Positions 42,233-51,692 are shown, counted from the stretch's first letter. The stretch: 64,000 nucleotides of DNA from CAYVIB01 sp964451365 (GCA_964451365.1 CAYVIB010000014.1:38753-102752), one strand, 5' to 3'. Numbers and translations: made by a program. The notes: generated by a model not told the origin, from the letters alone.

Positions 42233-44479
42233 ATGACAGATATCACTCAAATCGAAGCCGAAGAAACACTCCCTTTAAGCCAATTTACTGAAAAAGCCTA
42301 CCTGGACTACTCCATGTACGTGATCCTGGACCGCGCCCTGCCCAATGTGGGGGACGGGCTCAAGCCGGTTCAGCGGCGGATCGTGTACGCCATGAGCGAA
42401 CTGGGGCTCAAGGCGAGCGCCAAATTCAAAAAGTCCGCCCGCACTGTCGGTGACGTGATCGGTAAATTCCACCCCCACGGGGACAGCGCCGCCTACGAGG
42501 CCATGGTGCTGATGGCCCAGCCCTTCTCCTACCGCTATCCGCTGATCGAGGGCCAGGGCAACTGGGGCTCGCCGGACGATCCCAAATCCTTCGCCGCCAT
42601 GCGTTACACCGAGTCGAGGCTTGCGGCTTTTACCGACGTGTTGCTGGCCGAACTGGACCAGGGCACGGTGGAGTGGCAACCCAACTTCGACGGCACCCTG
42701 GACGAACCCAAGGTACTGCCGGCCCGCGTGCCCAACGTGCTGCTCAATGGCACCACCGGTATCGCCGTGGGTATGGCCACCGACATTCCGCCCCACAACC
42801 TGCGGGAAGTGGTCAACGCCACTATCCACCTGCTGGAAAACCCGAAGGCCACCGCCGCTGAGCTGTGCGAGTTCATTCCGGGCCCGGACATGCCCACCAA
42901 CGCGGAAATCATTACGCCGCGTGATGAACTGCGGAAGATTTACGAGACCGGCCGCGGCAGCATGAAGATGCGCGCGATCTGGACCATGGAACAGGGCGAT
43001 ATCGTGATTACCGCCCTGCCCCACCAGGTGAGTGGCGCGAAGGTGCTGGAGCAGATCGCCGGCCAGATGCAGGCGAAAAAGCTGCCCATGGTGGTGGACC
43101 TGCGGGACGAGTCCGATCACGAAAACCCCACCCGCCTGGTGGTGGTGCCACGCTCGAACCGGGTGGACAGCGAGGCGGTAATGAACCATCTGTTCGCCAC
43201 CACCGACCTGGAGCGCAGCTACCGCATCAACCTGAATGTTATCGGTATCGATGGCCGTCCGGGAGTGAAACCGCTGGACAAAATGCTGGGCGAATGGCTG
43301 AGCTTTCGCATGGTAACGGTGCGCCGCCGCCTGCAGCACCGGCTGGACTGGGTCGCCCGACGCCTGTATTTGCTGGACGGTTTGTTAATTGCCTTTTTAA
43401 ACCTGGATGAAGTGATTCATATCATCCGCACCGAAGACAAACCGAAGGAAAAATTGATCGAGCGATTCGAGCTGTCGGAAGATCAGGCCAACTACATTCT
43501 CGACACCCGCCTGCGCCAACTGGCCCGGCTGGAGGAAATGAAAATCCGTTCCGAGCAACAGGAACTGGAAAAAGAGCGCAAGGAACTGGAAAAAATTCTC
43601 GCCTCGGCCCGCCGCCTGAAATCATTGATCCGTGACGAGTTGCTGGAGGTGGCGAAAGTTTACGGCGATGATCGTCGCTCCCCCCTGGTACGGCGTGAAG
43701 AAGCCCAGGCATTCAGCGAGACGGAACTGCTGACCAACGATCCCATTACAGTCGTGCTATCGGAAAAAGGCTGGATACGGTCGGCAAAAGGTCACGACAT
43801 CGACCCCGTTAGTTTAAGCTACAAAGCCGGCGACAAATTTAAATTCGCCGCCCGGGGCAAAACCAACCAAAACATCATCCTGCTGGACTCCACCGGCAGA
43901 AGTTATGCGTTGCCTTCCCACAATCTTCCCTCCGCGCGCGGGCAGGGCGAACCGGTCACTGGTAAATTGAATCCGCCAAGCGGTGCTACTTTTGAAGGGT
44001 TGTTGTTTGGTGACGATCAGCAAAAAGTATTACTGGCCAGCGACGCGGGTTATGGTTTTGTAGCAAAAATGGAAGACATGTTTACCAAAAACCGGTCCGG
44101 CAAAGCACTTTTAACCTTGCCAAAAGGCAGTCGCGCGCTTTCTCCAAGCATTATCGAAAACGCAGATTCATTTTTGGTGGCGGTTACCAACGAAGGGCGC
44201 ATGCTGGCATTCAATATCGACGAACTGCCGGAGCTTGCGCGCGGCAAGGGTAACAAAATAATTAATATTCCCAGCGCGCGAGCTCAGGCGCGGGAGGAAT
44301 ATGTTTTGGCCCTGGTGGTAATAACGGAATCCGATTCGTTAAAAATAAGTTCCGGGAAAAGGCATTTAACCTTGAAAAACAAGGATCTGGAACATTATTT
44401 CGGTGAACGGGGCCGGCGCGGCAATAAATTGCCACGCGGTTTCCAAAAGGTGGATGGCGTGGAGGTTTTAAAATCGTAG
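42233..44479 (+). CDS. parC: DNA topoisomerase IV subunit A
   Basis: The 748-aa breakage-reunion subunit of the chromosome-decatenating topoisomerase. It has the winged-helix/tower core with catalytic tyrosine Y125 (MRYTESRLAAF), the HPHGDSAAYEAMV segment, and a C-terminal beta-pinwheel (about 500-748) with weaker GyrA-box-like repeats. S85 and E89 correspond to E. coli S80 and E84 and are the unchanged, quinolone-sensitive residues. It starts at MTDITQIEAEETLPL (42233). parE is not in the window. Confidence 0.97.
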   Translation: MTDITQIEAEETLPLSQFTEKAYLDYSMYVILDRALPNVGDGLKPVQRRIVYAMSELGLKASAKFKKSARTVGDVIGKFHPHGDSAAYEAMVLMAQPFSYRYPLIEGQGNWGSPDDPKSFAAMRYTESRLAAFTDVLLAELDQGTVEWQPNFDGTLDEPKVLPARVPNVLLNGTTGIAVGMATDIPPHNLREVVNATIHLLENPKATAAELCEFIPGPDMPTNAEIITPRDELRKIYETGRGSMKMRAIWTMEQGDIVITALPHQVSGAKVLEQIAGQMQAKKLPMVVDLRDESDHENPTRLVVVPRSNRVDSEAVMNHLFATTDLERSYRINLNVIGIDGRPGVKPLDKMLGEWLSFRMVTVRRRLQHRLDWVARRLYLLDGLLIAFLNLDEVIHIIRTEDKPKEKLIERFELSEDQANYILDTRLRQLARLEEMKIRSEQQELEKERKELEKILASARRLKSLIRDELLEVAKVYGDDRRSPLVRREEAQAFSETELLTNDPITVVLSEKGWIRSAKGHDIDPVSLSYKAGDKFKFAARGKTNQNIILLDSTGRSYALPSHNLPSARGQGEPVTGKLNPPSGATFEGLLFGDDQQKVLLASDAGYGFVAKMEDMFTKNRSGKALLTLPKGSRALSPSIIENADSFLVAVTNEGRMLAFNIDELPELARGKGNKIINIPSARAQAREEYVLALVVITESDSLKISSGKRHLTLKNKDLEHYFGERGRRGNKLPRGFQKVDGVEVLKS

Positions 44480-44662
44480 CGGTAATAATCGGGATGACTA
44501 CAGGCAAGTGCGCGACAAGTTAAATGTTCCCGGCGCCAATGTTTTGGTTTTAGTCACATATCCCTACTTCACGCGCTTGAATCCATTTGAATCTGGTGAC
44601 AAACTATTGCCCCATCTTGTAAAGCTGTAGTTGAGGACTCCGTTATCCGGGGTTGATTGGAG

Positions 44663-44923
44663 ATGTCACCGTTCAGAAAACACGGCAGAAAGCTGGTTAA
44701 GTGCGCAGTCAAGCTGATTCACCGCGAAATAGGAGAAGTGGTTACAGAAACCCGGGATATTTCCGACACTGGCGTTTTTGTTACCTGTCGCGATCTGGTT
44801 CACTACATTTCGATTGGTGACGAGTTGGAAGCAAGGCTGTACACCGACTCGGAAAATTCTTCCACCGCGTTATTAAAAGTTGTACGTCTGACTGATGAAG
44901 GTGTAGGACTTTCTTTCGATTAA
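44663..44923 (+). CDS. Small PilZ-domain protein
   Basis: An 86-aa single PilZ domain. The basic N-terminus (FRKHGRKLVKCAVKL) and the DISDTGVFV motif (D/N-x-S-x-x-G) form the expected c-di-GMP-binding switch, though the RxxxR spacing is loose. I start at ATG 44663; TTG 44657 is possible. It is one of three PilZ genes in the window and stands alone between parC and a Bax-like gene. Confidence 0.8.
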   Translation: MSPFRKHGRKLVKCAVKLIHREIGEVVTETRDISDTGVFVTCRDLVHYISIGDELEARLYTDSENSSTALLKVVRLTDEGVGLSFD

Positions 44924-44993
44924 AATCACGGAAAAAAGTCCCAGAATAAGACTTTTGTTTGACCTGCCAAAATAATTTTTTACAGCGTTTAAC

Positions 44994-45800
44994 TTATTTA
45001 TTTTCCCGCTGTGCCAGTTCCGTTGCGTATTCCTCCAGGTTATTGTCGACAATAATCGACCTGACTTCCCTGACATAACGTTCGCGCCGTTCGGAATAAT
45101 TTCCCAAAGCCGTTGCAAGGCTTAAACCCGTTAACGGTTGCCCCGCTTCCGTCAGTTGGCTGCGCAATTTCCGCAATTCTTCGTAGGCGGGATGGGTATT
45201 TATATTTTTAAAATATGAAAAAACCGACTGCGCCGGAAAGCTGAATTTTCTCACTTCATGGTATGCGCCGGTCGGGCGCTTTTTCGGCACGATTCCACAA
45301 CCCTCGGTAAAACACCACTCGCCAAAAAAATTGTTTCCCTGGCGGGCAAACCGCGACCTTCCCCAGGCGGATTCCTTGGCCGCCTGGGCCAGCACCAGGG
45401 ACATCGGCAGGGTGTTAACGCGTTTTTCCAGTTCCGCCAGTTGCTCACTTACCGGAATATCCTTTGAGACGTGGTAATTTTCCAGCAGCCAGTTCAGGGT
45501 TGCCTGTTCCCGCCGGCCCAGTTTCCCGTCCGCGTGGTACTTGCCGGTGAGGTCGATCACCTTTGTCCTCAACGCGATAAGCGTGTTGTTTTTTTGCTGG
45601 ATGATAGGGGCAAAGTAATCGAAGAAAGCCTGCTTGCGCTGGTCGATATCCTCAATGGCTTTAAAGTCCGGCGCATACGTTAAAACGAAGCCGGTTTCTT
45701 CCTCAATCGAATAGTGGGTTAAAAATAAAACCAGCAACAGACTAAAAACAATGTATGCAGTAAACAGGGCCGCAAGGATTTTTTTTGGTAACGAAGTCAT
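44994..45800 (-). CDS. Bax-like glucosaminidase-domain protein
   Basis: A 268-aa protein anchored by one N-terminal helix (about 7-28) with its enzyme domain in the periplasm. The C-terminal half has the glucosaminidase/Bax pattern: LVLAQAAKESAWGRSRFARQ with the catalytic Glu, GNNFFGEWCFTEGCGIVP, then FPAQSVFSYFKNINTHPAYE and LATALGNYSERRERYV. It is expected to cut peptidoglycan N-acetylglucosaminyl bonds. It is last in a minus-strand group with the two replication-loader genes, 20 bases after the P-like gene. Confidence 0.9.
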   Translation of the reverse strand: MTSLPKKILAALFTAYIVFSLLLVLFLTHYSIEEETGFVLTYAPDFKAIEDIDQRKQAFFDYFAPIIQQKNNTLIALRTKVIDLTGKYHADGKLGRREQATLNWLLENYHVSKDIPVSEQLAELEKRVNTLPMSLVLAQAAKESAWGRSRFARQGNNFFGEWCFTEGCGIVPKKRPTGAYHEVRKFSFPAQSVFSYFKNINTHPAYEELRKLRSQLTEAGQPLTGLSLATALGNYSERRERYVREVRSIIVDNNLEEYATELAQRENK

Positions 45801-45819
45801 CGGTGAGTCAATTATTGTT

Positions 45820-46446
45820 TTATATTTTTAGCGATTCCTTCAAGGCGGCAATTTTTTCCCGCGCCTGCTGCTTGGACACTGGCTGTTCGACATGGTCCGC
45901 GATTTTCGGCACCGCCGGCGGCTTCAGTGTTTCCCCCTGGCTGACGCGCTGCCTGATTTCTTCATAATTCTTTTTAAATATCGGAAAGGCCACGGACTCG
46001 GGATTACTCTGCAAAAAATACCAGTCGCTCGCCTTGCCGGCATAGTAAACCGCCAGGTGGCTCCAGCGGTACTCCGCCCTGGGTGACGGCGCCCGGCAGG
46101 CTTCCACGTAAGCCGCGTGAACTTCCGGCAGGCCGCGATCGTTGGATTTCTCGCACGCCTCGATCATGGTGTGCAGGGTGGGAAGAAATTCGCTGCTTTC
46201 AATAACGTGTTTTGTCGCGCGAAGAATGGTTGCCGGTGAATAGCGGCTCAAAGTTTCCAGCCAAAAGCGCTTGATGGTGTTCAGGTTGGTCTGGTTGCTG
46301 AACGCCTTGAAAAACTGGTTGTGGTAATTCAGTTCCAACAGGGCAAAAGCCTGGTTGATGGCATCGACATGGGCTTCACTGAATTTTTGCTTTTTACCAT
46401 CGCCAGTTTTACTGGGCCCAACTTCTGTCGGTGAGTTTTTCTTCAA
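45820..46446 (-). CDS. Replication protein P-like helicase loader (chromosomal)
   Basis: A 208-aa protein resembling lambda replication protein P and its chromosomal relatives: VDAINQAFALLELNYHNQFF, then FWLETLSRYSPATILRATKH and FLPTLHTMIEACEKS. These bring replicative helicase to DNA; the helicase contact is inferred. No ATG is suitably placed; TTG 46446 follows GAGAG and overlaps the end of the DnaT-domain gene by 38 bases. No phage structural or integrase genes surround it, so this is a chromosomal loader pair, not an obvious prophage. Confidence 0.75.
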   Translation of the reverse strand: MKKNSPTEVGPSKTGDGKKQKFSEAHVDAINQAFALLELNYHNQFFKAFSNQTNLNTIKRFWLETLSRYSPATILRATKHVIESSEFLPTLHTMIEACEKSNDRGLPEVHAAYVEACRAPSPRAEYRWSHLAVYYAGKASDWYFLQSNPESVAFPIFKKNYEEIRQRVSQGETLKPPAVPKIADHVEQPVSKQQAREKIAALKESLKI

Positions 46447-47563
46447 GGGAAATCTCTCTTGTTGATCTGTCGGTAGTCAAATCGCCACCCGCCATTGCCA
46501 GCGAATGCCGCCGCGCCCACTGTTTTTTGGCATGCTGCAAAAAGCGCGTGTTCCACGACGTGTGCAATTGATTACTGTCGCGCCAGTATATAACAAATTC
46601 CGGCAGCAATTCCCGCGCGAACTGGAGATCGATATTCGCCAGGCGCAATACATCGTACACATCTTCCGACGGTTGCCAGTCGCCGGAAATCGGTTTCGGG
46701 TCGGTGCTGTGCTCAAGCGCCGAGTGATACTTCTTCCACTGGATTTTGACATGCTGGATAAACTTGCTGTTCCAGGTTTTGGTCACATCGCCGCGCTCCT
46801 GCCAATACAGAATAAACTCGGGAATCGCATCCTCGATAAAATCCCGGCTTACCCCCGCCTGAACAACCAGCACATCCATGGCATCCGCGCTTGGCCGCCA
46901 CTGGGGATGCATGGCGATTTCCTGCTCCTTTTGGTGCTGTTGCGCCTCGTAATTGCGCCACTTGAACAAAACGTGTTGATGAAACTTAGACTCCCACGAA
47001 CGGTGCGCCTCGCGGCGGTCCCGCCAGTAGGTGACGAACTCCGGCACCTGCGCCAAGGCAAAGTGAGATGGAATATTGTGCTGCGCCAGTTGCGCCAGCG
47101 TGTCCGGGTGCGGCTGCCAATTGGGGGCGATATAGTTTTTACCAAACGGCGGCGCCGCGTGTTGGTTCGGCTTGTCCGCCGGCCTGATCCGTCGTTCCGG
47201 CTGGGGTGCAGGCGGCATATTTGCCGGCGCCGCCTTTTTCTCGTCCGGCTTCACTACCTTTTCGTTAAAGGCGAAGCGGAAAGTCGCATCCGCCCCGAAA
47301 GCCGAGGCGCCGATCAACAATACGCCCTTGTCGCGCAGGCTGTTGCATACCCGCTGGATGTCGTGCGCCTGCCAGAACGGCAGCGCTTCCCGGCAGCACC
47401 CGGTTTCCAGCGCGTACCAGGCATACCCGTTGCGAAAACTCGACGTTAGCCCCTGGGTCAGGTCGGAAAACACGGACAGCAGGATGGCTTCGTCCAGGCC
47501 AACGGTGTTGGCGAGAGAGGGGTATACCAGGATGGGTTTTTCAGGAATCAGCGAACTTTTCAT
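46409..47563 (-). CDS. Triple DnaT-domain ssDNA-binding primosomal protein
   Basis: A 384-aa protein with an N-terminal winged-helix-like region (about 20-100), a Pro/Ala/Lys-rich linker, and three successive DnaT ssDNA-binding repeats at about 148-205, 221-279 and 295-352. Each runs W-x-P, then PEFV/ILYW or PEFVIYW, then SW-x-(S/T)-(K/R)-F-x-QH and ends with a W-rich basic helix. E. coli DnaT has one such domain and works in PriA-dependent replication restart. The gene overlaps the P-like loader gene, which suggests one primosome module. Confidence 0.85.
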   Translation of the reverse strand: MKSSLIPEKPILVYPSLANTVGLDEAILLSVFSDLTQGLTSSFRNGYAWYALETGCCREALPFWQAHDIQRVCNSLRDKGVLLIGASAFGADATFRFAFNEKVVKPDEKKAAPANMPPAPQPERRIRPADKPNQHAAPPFGKNYIAPNWQPHPDTLAQLAQHNIPSHFALAQVPEFVTYWRDRREAHRSWESKFHQHVLFKWRNYEAQQHQKEQEIAMHPQWRPSADAMDVLVVQAGVSRDFIEDAIPEFILYWQERGDVTKTWNSKFIQHVKIQWKKYHSALEHSTDPKPISGDWQPSEDVYDVLRLANIDLQFARELLPEFVIYWRDSNQLHTSWNTRFLQHAKKQWARRHSLAMAGGDLTTDRSTREISLEEKLTDRSWAQ

Positions 47564-47640
47564 TTAACGTTATAACTCTGTATCGGGGCGGTACTCTACC
47601 ATTTAAGGAACGCTCCGCACAGGCGGCCTTGCCAATCCGG

Positions 47641-47674
47641 AGGTACGGTTGCTTCGCTTACCCGCCCTGCATAC
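47641..47674. repeat. Single REP-like half element
   Basis: The minus-strand reading GCAGGGCGGGTAAGCGAAGC resembles the arms of the hairpin at 12006-12079. It lies in the gap between the DnaT-domain gene and the NADAR gene. Confidence 0.4.
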
Positions 47675-47749
47675 CAGCCAGCATCCCACTTTGAGTTAAA
47701 GCAAAAAAGGACGTAGCATTGGGAGCCTTTTTACCGTCCCGGCCAGACT

Positions 47750-48250
47750 ATGTTCAAACCCAACCTCACCTTCGAAAACGCCCTGCGCTTTTCCCGTTTT
47801 GATGAAGAGGACCTGTTGTCCACCTTTTCACCGCACCCGATCCTGCTGGAAGACCGGCACTGGCCGACAGTGGAGCACTATTTCCAGGCGCAACTTGCGG
47901 CAGGCAACGGCCATAATATCGCCCAGGCGGAAAGCCCCCAAGAGGCCTACCGGCTCGGCAACCCCTGGTTCCGGCGCAAGCGCAAGGGCTGGAAGAACCT
48001 GCGGCGTGTGCTGATGACCCGGGGCCTGTACACCAAGTGCATGATGTATCCGGAAGTGAAGGAATTCATTCTCGCCAGCGGCGATCAGTTAATTACCGAA
48101 ACCTCCGCCTTTGACCACTACTGGGGCATCGGTCGCGACCTGCGGGGTGAAAACATGCTGGGTAAAGTGTGGATGGACATCCGTGGCAAATTGCGCGGAA
48201 ACCCGTCTGAAATGGCAACTCAAAAATACGGCACCTCCAAAATAGAGTAG
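47750..48250 (+). CDS. NADAR-family protein (YbiA-like)
   Basis: A 166-aa NADAR-fold protein: FENALRFSRFDEEDLLSTFS, WPTVEHYFQAQLA, the RLGNPWFRRKRKGWKNLRRV segment and FDHYWGIGRDLRGENMLGKV. YbiA-type members are N-glycosidases that clear reactive riboflavin-pathway intermediates, and other NADAR proteins reverse ADP-ribosylation of DNA. The riboflavin cluster in this window makes the first role attractive but does not prove it. It ends 9 bases before radA and is probably co-transcribed with it. Confidence 0.88.
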   Translation: MFKPNLTFENALRFSRFDEEDLLSTFSPHPILLEDRHWPTVEHYFQAQLAAGNGHNIAQAESPQEAYRLGNPWFRRKRKGWKNLRRVLMTRGLYTKCMMYPEVKEFILASGDQLITETSAFDHYWGIGRDLRGENMLGKVWMDIRGKLRGNPSEMATQKYGTSKIE

Positions 48251-48259
48251 GAAAATTCA

Positions 48260-49621
48260 TTGGCCAAATCAAAAACAGCATTTGTCTGCAACGACTGCGG
48301 CGCCGACTTTGCCAAATGGCAGGGGCAGTGCACCGAGTGCGGCGCATGGAACACCGTCAAGGAAGTGCGACTCGCCGGCGTGGCGAAAACCGGCGATCGC
48401 TTCCAGGGTTACGGGGGGGGCAGTGCCAGCAAGGTTATCCCCCTGGCGGATATCAACCTGGAGGAACTGCCCCGCTTCTCCTCCCGTATGGAGGAATTCG
48501 ATCGCGTGCTTGGCGGCGGCTTTGTCCCCGGATCGGTGGTGCTGATTGGCGGTCATCCCGGTGCGGGCAAATCCACTCTTCTGTTGCAAACGTTGTGTCA
48601 TCTGGCGGAACAGCACTCCGCGCTGTACGTGACCGGCGAGGAGTCCCTCCAGCAGGTGGCGATGCGCGCCCAACGGCTGGGACTGCCGACGAAAAAACTC
48701 CAGATGCTTTCCGCCACCGACGTGGATGCCGTTATCGCGGCGGCCGACCAGGTGCGCCCCAAAACCATGGTGGTGGATTCCATCCAGGTGATGCACCACG
48801 CCGATATCCAGTCGGCGCCGGGCAGCGTCTCCCAGGTGCGGGAATCCGCCGCCGCCATGACCCGCTTCGCCAAGCAAAGCGGCACGGTACTGATACTGGT
48901 GGGTCACGTGACCAAGGACGGCAGCCTTGCGGGGCCAAAGGTGCTGGAGCATATGATCGACTGCTCCATCATGCTGGAAGGCTCCCACGACTCACGCTTC
49001 CGCACGCTACGCGGCACCAAGAACCGCTTCGGCGCCGTCAACGAGCTGGGTGTGTTCGCCATGACGGAGTTGGGCCTGAAGGAAGTGTCGAACCCCTCCG
49101 CCATTTTCCTACAACGGGCGGACGAGGTTTCTTCCGGATCGGTGGTGATGGTGGTATGGGAAGGCACCCGACCGCTGCTGGTGGAAATCCAGGCGCTGGT
49201 GGATAACTCCAGCCTGGGCAACCCGCGACGGGTGGCGGTGGGGCTTGAGCAAAACCGACTGGCAATGCTGCTGGCGGTTCTGCATCGCCACGGCGGCATT
49301 ATGGCCGGCGACCAGGACGTGTTCGTCAATGTGGTGGGCGGGGTGAAAATTGTCGAAACCAGTGCCGACCTGGCCCTGTTGCTGGCGTTGGTGTCGAGCT
49401 TTCGCGACCGCCCTCTGCCGCGCGAACTGGTGGTATTCGGCGAGGTGGGACTGGCGGGGGAAATCCGCCCGGTGCCCAGCGGCCAGGAGCGCCTGCGCGA
49501 GGCGGCCAAACACGGCTTCAAAAAAGCCATCATCCCCCACGGCAACATGCCGAAGGAACCGGTGCGCGGAATGGAAGTGGTTGCGGTGAAAAAACTGAGT
49601 GAGGCACTGGAAGCGATTTAA
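48260..49621 (+). CDS. radA: DNA repair protein RadA
   Basis: The 453-aa RecA-like ATPase drives branch migration in recombination. It has an N-terminal zinc finger (CNDCGADFAKWQGQCTECGA), a RecA core with Walker A GGHPGAGKSTLLLQ, the RadA-specific TKNRFGAVNELGVF motif, and a C-terminal Lon-like domain (LALVSSFRDRPLPRELVVFG). It starts at TTG 48260 with AGGA about 9 bases upstream. It follows the NADAR gene closely. Confidence 0.97.
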   Translation: MAKSKTAFVCNDCGADFAKWQGQCTECGAWNTVKEVRLAGVAKTGDRFQGYGGGSASKVIPLADINLEELPRFSSRMEEFDRVLGGGFVPGSVVLIGGHPGAGKSTLLLQTLCHLAEQHSALYVTGEESLQQVAMRAQRLGLPTKKLQMLSATDVDAVIAAADQVRPKTMVVDSIQVMHHADIQSAPGSVSQVRESAAAMTRFAKQSGTVLILVGHVTKDGSLAGPKVLEHMIDCSIMLEGSHDSRFRTLRGTKNRFGAVNELGVFAMTELGLKEVSNPSAIFLQRADEVSSGSVVMVVWEGTRPLLVEIQALVDNSSLGNPRRVAVGLEQNRLAMLLAVLHRHGGIMAGDQDVFVNVVGGVKIVETSADLALLLALVSSFRDRPLPRELVVFGEVGLAGEIRPVPSGQERLREAAKHGFKKAIIPHGNMPKEPVRGMEVVAVKKLSEALEAI

Positions 49622-49842
49622 TCGGGTGCCGATAAGAAAATTTCCCAGGCAAGTCGCATAAAAACGGTATTAAAGTTCGCTATTAAACGAAGATTAAAGC
49701 ATCCTGGTACAAATTCGGAATCAACCGAATAACCGCGGCAAAACCTTAGACTATTTTCGTATAAATATTGTGATTTTGTAGTTCGAAGGAACCCCCTTTA
49801 CCTCTTAAAATAGGCCCGGGCGGATTTACCGGTGTCTTTACC

Positions 49843-50916
49843 TTGATCAAACGAAACAAAATATCATCCAGTCTCATGCTTATTTCCGCAGTGCTTATTT
49901 GCCTTACCGCGGTGCTGATGTATCTCACTTACAACACCAACCAGGTTCTGGAAAATGACCCCTATCTGATCAATACCGCGGGCATCGTACGGGGCGCCAT
50001 TCAGCGCCTGACCAAACTGGAACTGGAAGGCTGCGACCAGGTCTGCAGCGATATTTCAAAAACCGTTGACCAACACATTAAGGACATCATCGACAGCGGG
50101 GGAAACAGCGCAAGCGATTACTCGCGGAACGTTTTTATTCAACGGATAGCCAAGTTGAGAAGTATCTGGCAGGAACTAAAATACCTGCTTCGCGAACACC
50201 AGCTCAATCCCTCTGCCGAACTCAGGGACGAAATTCTGCGCTTGAGCGAATACAGTTGGGAAATTGCCGATTCAGCCGTGCTCCTTGCACAGGTGGCCAC
50301 TGAATCAAAGATGAAGAATCTGAAACTGTTTTACCCGGTGGCGACGCTCATTGTCATTATCAATATCCTGACAATCGTGCTGGCTTATGCCGATGTGCGA
50401 AAGAAGCTCGAATACCGGGCGACTGTGGACAGCCTGACCGACGTGTACAACCGTTACACATTCAGGAAGTTTTTGCACGACGAACTATTGCGCGCGGAAC
50501 GGTTTGGTCACCAGTTTGCTTTAATTTATTTCGACGTTGATCATTTTAAAGTGATCAACGATTCGTTTGGTCACCAGGTGGGCGATACCGTACTGCAGGA
50601 ACTCGCCCTGATGGTGAAATCCTCGGTAAGAAAACTGGATACCATCGCGCGTATCGGTGGGGAAGAATTCGCCATCATCGCACCGGAAACCGACCGCGAA
50701 GAAGCGATGATCCTTGCGGAAAAACTGCGACAGAAAATTGAAAAGCATCCGTTTCCATCGGTGCAAAAAATTACCGTCAGCCTGGGCGTGACCACGTTCC
50801 GCAAAGGGTACACAGTAGAAGACATGATCGGCCAGGCGGACAAGGCCTTGTACCGGGCCAAGGAAAAAGGTCGCAACAATGTGGTTTATTTTCCGTACCT
50901 TACGAGTATTTCCTGA
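49843..50916 (+). CDS. Membrane GGDEF diguanylate cyclase
   Basis: A 357-aa protein with TM1 at about 9-29, a periplasmic helical sensor (about 30-165) rich in Ile, Leu, Glu and Arg, TM2 at about 167-186, and a cytoplasmic GGDEF domain (ARIGGEEFAIIAP) with an intact RxxD inhibitory site (RKLD). The TTG at 49843 is the likely start; the ATG at codon 12 would cut into TM1. It lies convergent to two PilZ genes, forming a small c-di-GMP cluster. Signal unknown. Confidence 0.92.
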   Translation: MIKRNKISSSLMLISAVLICLTAVLMYLTYNTNQVLENDPYLINTAGIVRGAIQRLTKLELEGCDQVCSDISKTVDQHIKDIIDSGGNSASDYSRNVFIQRIAKLRSIWQELKYLLREHQLNPSAELRDEILRLSEYSWEIADSAVLLAQVATESKMKNLKLFYPVATLIVIINILTIVLAYADVRKKLEYRATVDSLTDVYNRYTFRKFLHDELLRAERFGHQFALIYFDVDHFKVINDSFGHQVGDTVLQELALMVKSSVRKLDTIARIGGEEFAIIAPETDREEAMILAEKLRQKIEKHPFPSVQKITVSLGVTTFRKGYTVEDMIGQADKALYRAKEKGRNNVVYFPYLTSIS

Positions 50917-50955
50917 ATCCGGCACGTTTCGTTTCGCGGGCTGCCGATAAAAAAC

Positions 50956-51300
50956 TTACAGGTTTTCCTCGATCTCCCTGATCACGTCCCGCAGCCGCCG
51001 CTCATCCTCCTCGGAATTCGGCTTACATTCCAGCCCGATATAGTGATCCTTAACGTGGGCGACATGGCCGTGAGCCAGTATTGAATTTCCATCACTCAAA
51101 GCAATCTGCAGGGTGACCGCCTGTTCCTCATCAAGATTATGGGGATCCAGCAAGGCAACAAGAGCGCCTTGCAACGAAATATTAATGATATGCGCCGCCC
51201 AACTTGATTCCGACGTGATCAACGTGCCATTACCACGGTGGGGCAGGCGTTCGCTTTGTCGTCTTTCCAGATAGATTTTTTGGCTTACTGGCTTCATCAC
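50956..51300 (-). CDS. PilZ-domain protein
   Basis: A 114-aa single-domain c-di-GMP effector. RRQSERLPHRGNGTL provides the basic N-terminal arm and NISLQGALVAL the N-x-S-x-x-G switch, followed by the beta barrel ending in HVKDHYIGLEC and a charged helix. It begins 8 bases after the neighbouring PilZ gene ends, so the two are one transcript. Confidence 0.85.
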   Translation of the reverse strand: MMKPVSQKIYLERRQSERLPHRGNGTLITSESSWAAHIINISLQGALVALLDPHNLDEEQAVTLQIALSDGNSILAHGHVAHVKDHYIGLECKPNSEEDERRLRDVIREIEENL

Positions 51301-51308
51301 AGGTACCT

Positions 51309-51692
51309 CTAACGGCGAGCAACAAGCTCCTCGAGAACACGTTCCGGCGCGACCGGGTCATTCATATTCAATTCAATCAATCGGCGCAGGTGGCAAATGC
51401 TGTCCATATCGAGGCTTTCTATCCTGAACCCCTGGATATGATTGCTGCTATGGATCAATTGCGAGCGCATTTTAATGACCGCGTTTTCGCTGAGCGTAAT
51501 CACGATCTCGGCGGGTTGGTCAGCGCGTATCTGGTAGGTGTCGGGCGTATCCAAAAGGATGCCGTTGAGCGAGACATCCACGATGCCCGCCTCGTAACTC
51601 AAACCACCCTGGCGGACCCATGCTTTCGCGTGAAATTCCACCCGCGTGTATTTCCGGCGATCAGGCTGGGCTGTTTTATCGTAGGACTGCAT
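51309..51692 (-). CDS. PilZ-domain protein
   Basis: A 127-aa single PilZ domain with RRKYTRVEFHAKAWV (RxxxR) and DVSLNGILLDT (DxSxxG). The barrel continues through HSSNHIQGFRIESLD and ends in a helix LRRLIELNMND. It is the first of two adjacent PilZ genes, divergent from the RDD operon and convergent with a diguanylate cyclase gene. It probably responds to c-di-GMP; its target is unknown. Confidence 0.87.
   Translation of the reverse strand: MQSYDKTAQPDRRKYTRVEFHAKAWVRQGGLSYEAGIVDVSLNGILLDTPDTYQIRADQPAEIVITLSENAVIKMRSQLIHSSNHIQGFRIESLDMDSICHLRRLIELNMNDPVAPERVLEELVARR

Noticed and set aside
45820..47563. Prophage fragment
   Set aside because: The loader-like genes might suggest one, but the neighbours are parC, Bax-like, NADAR and radA, with no integrase, capsid or lysis genes.
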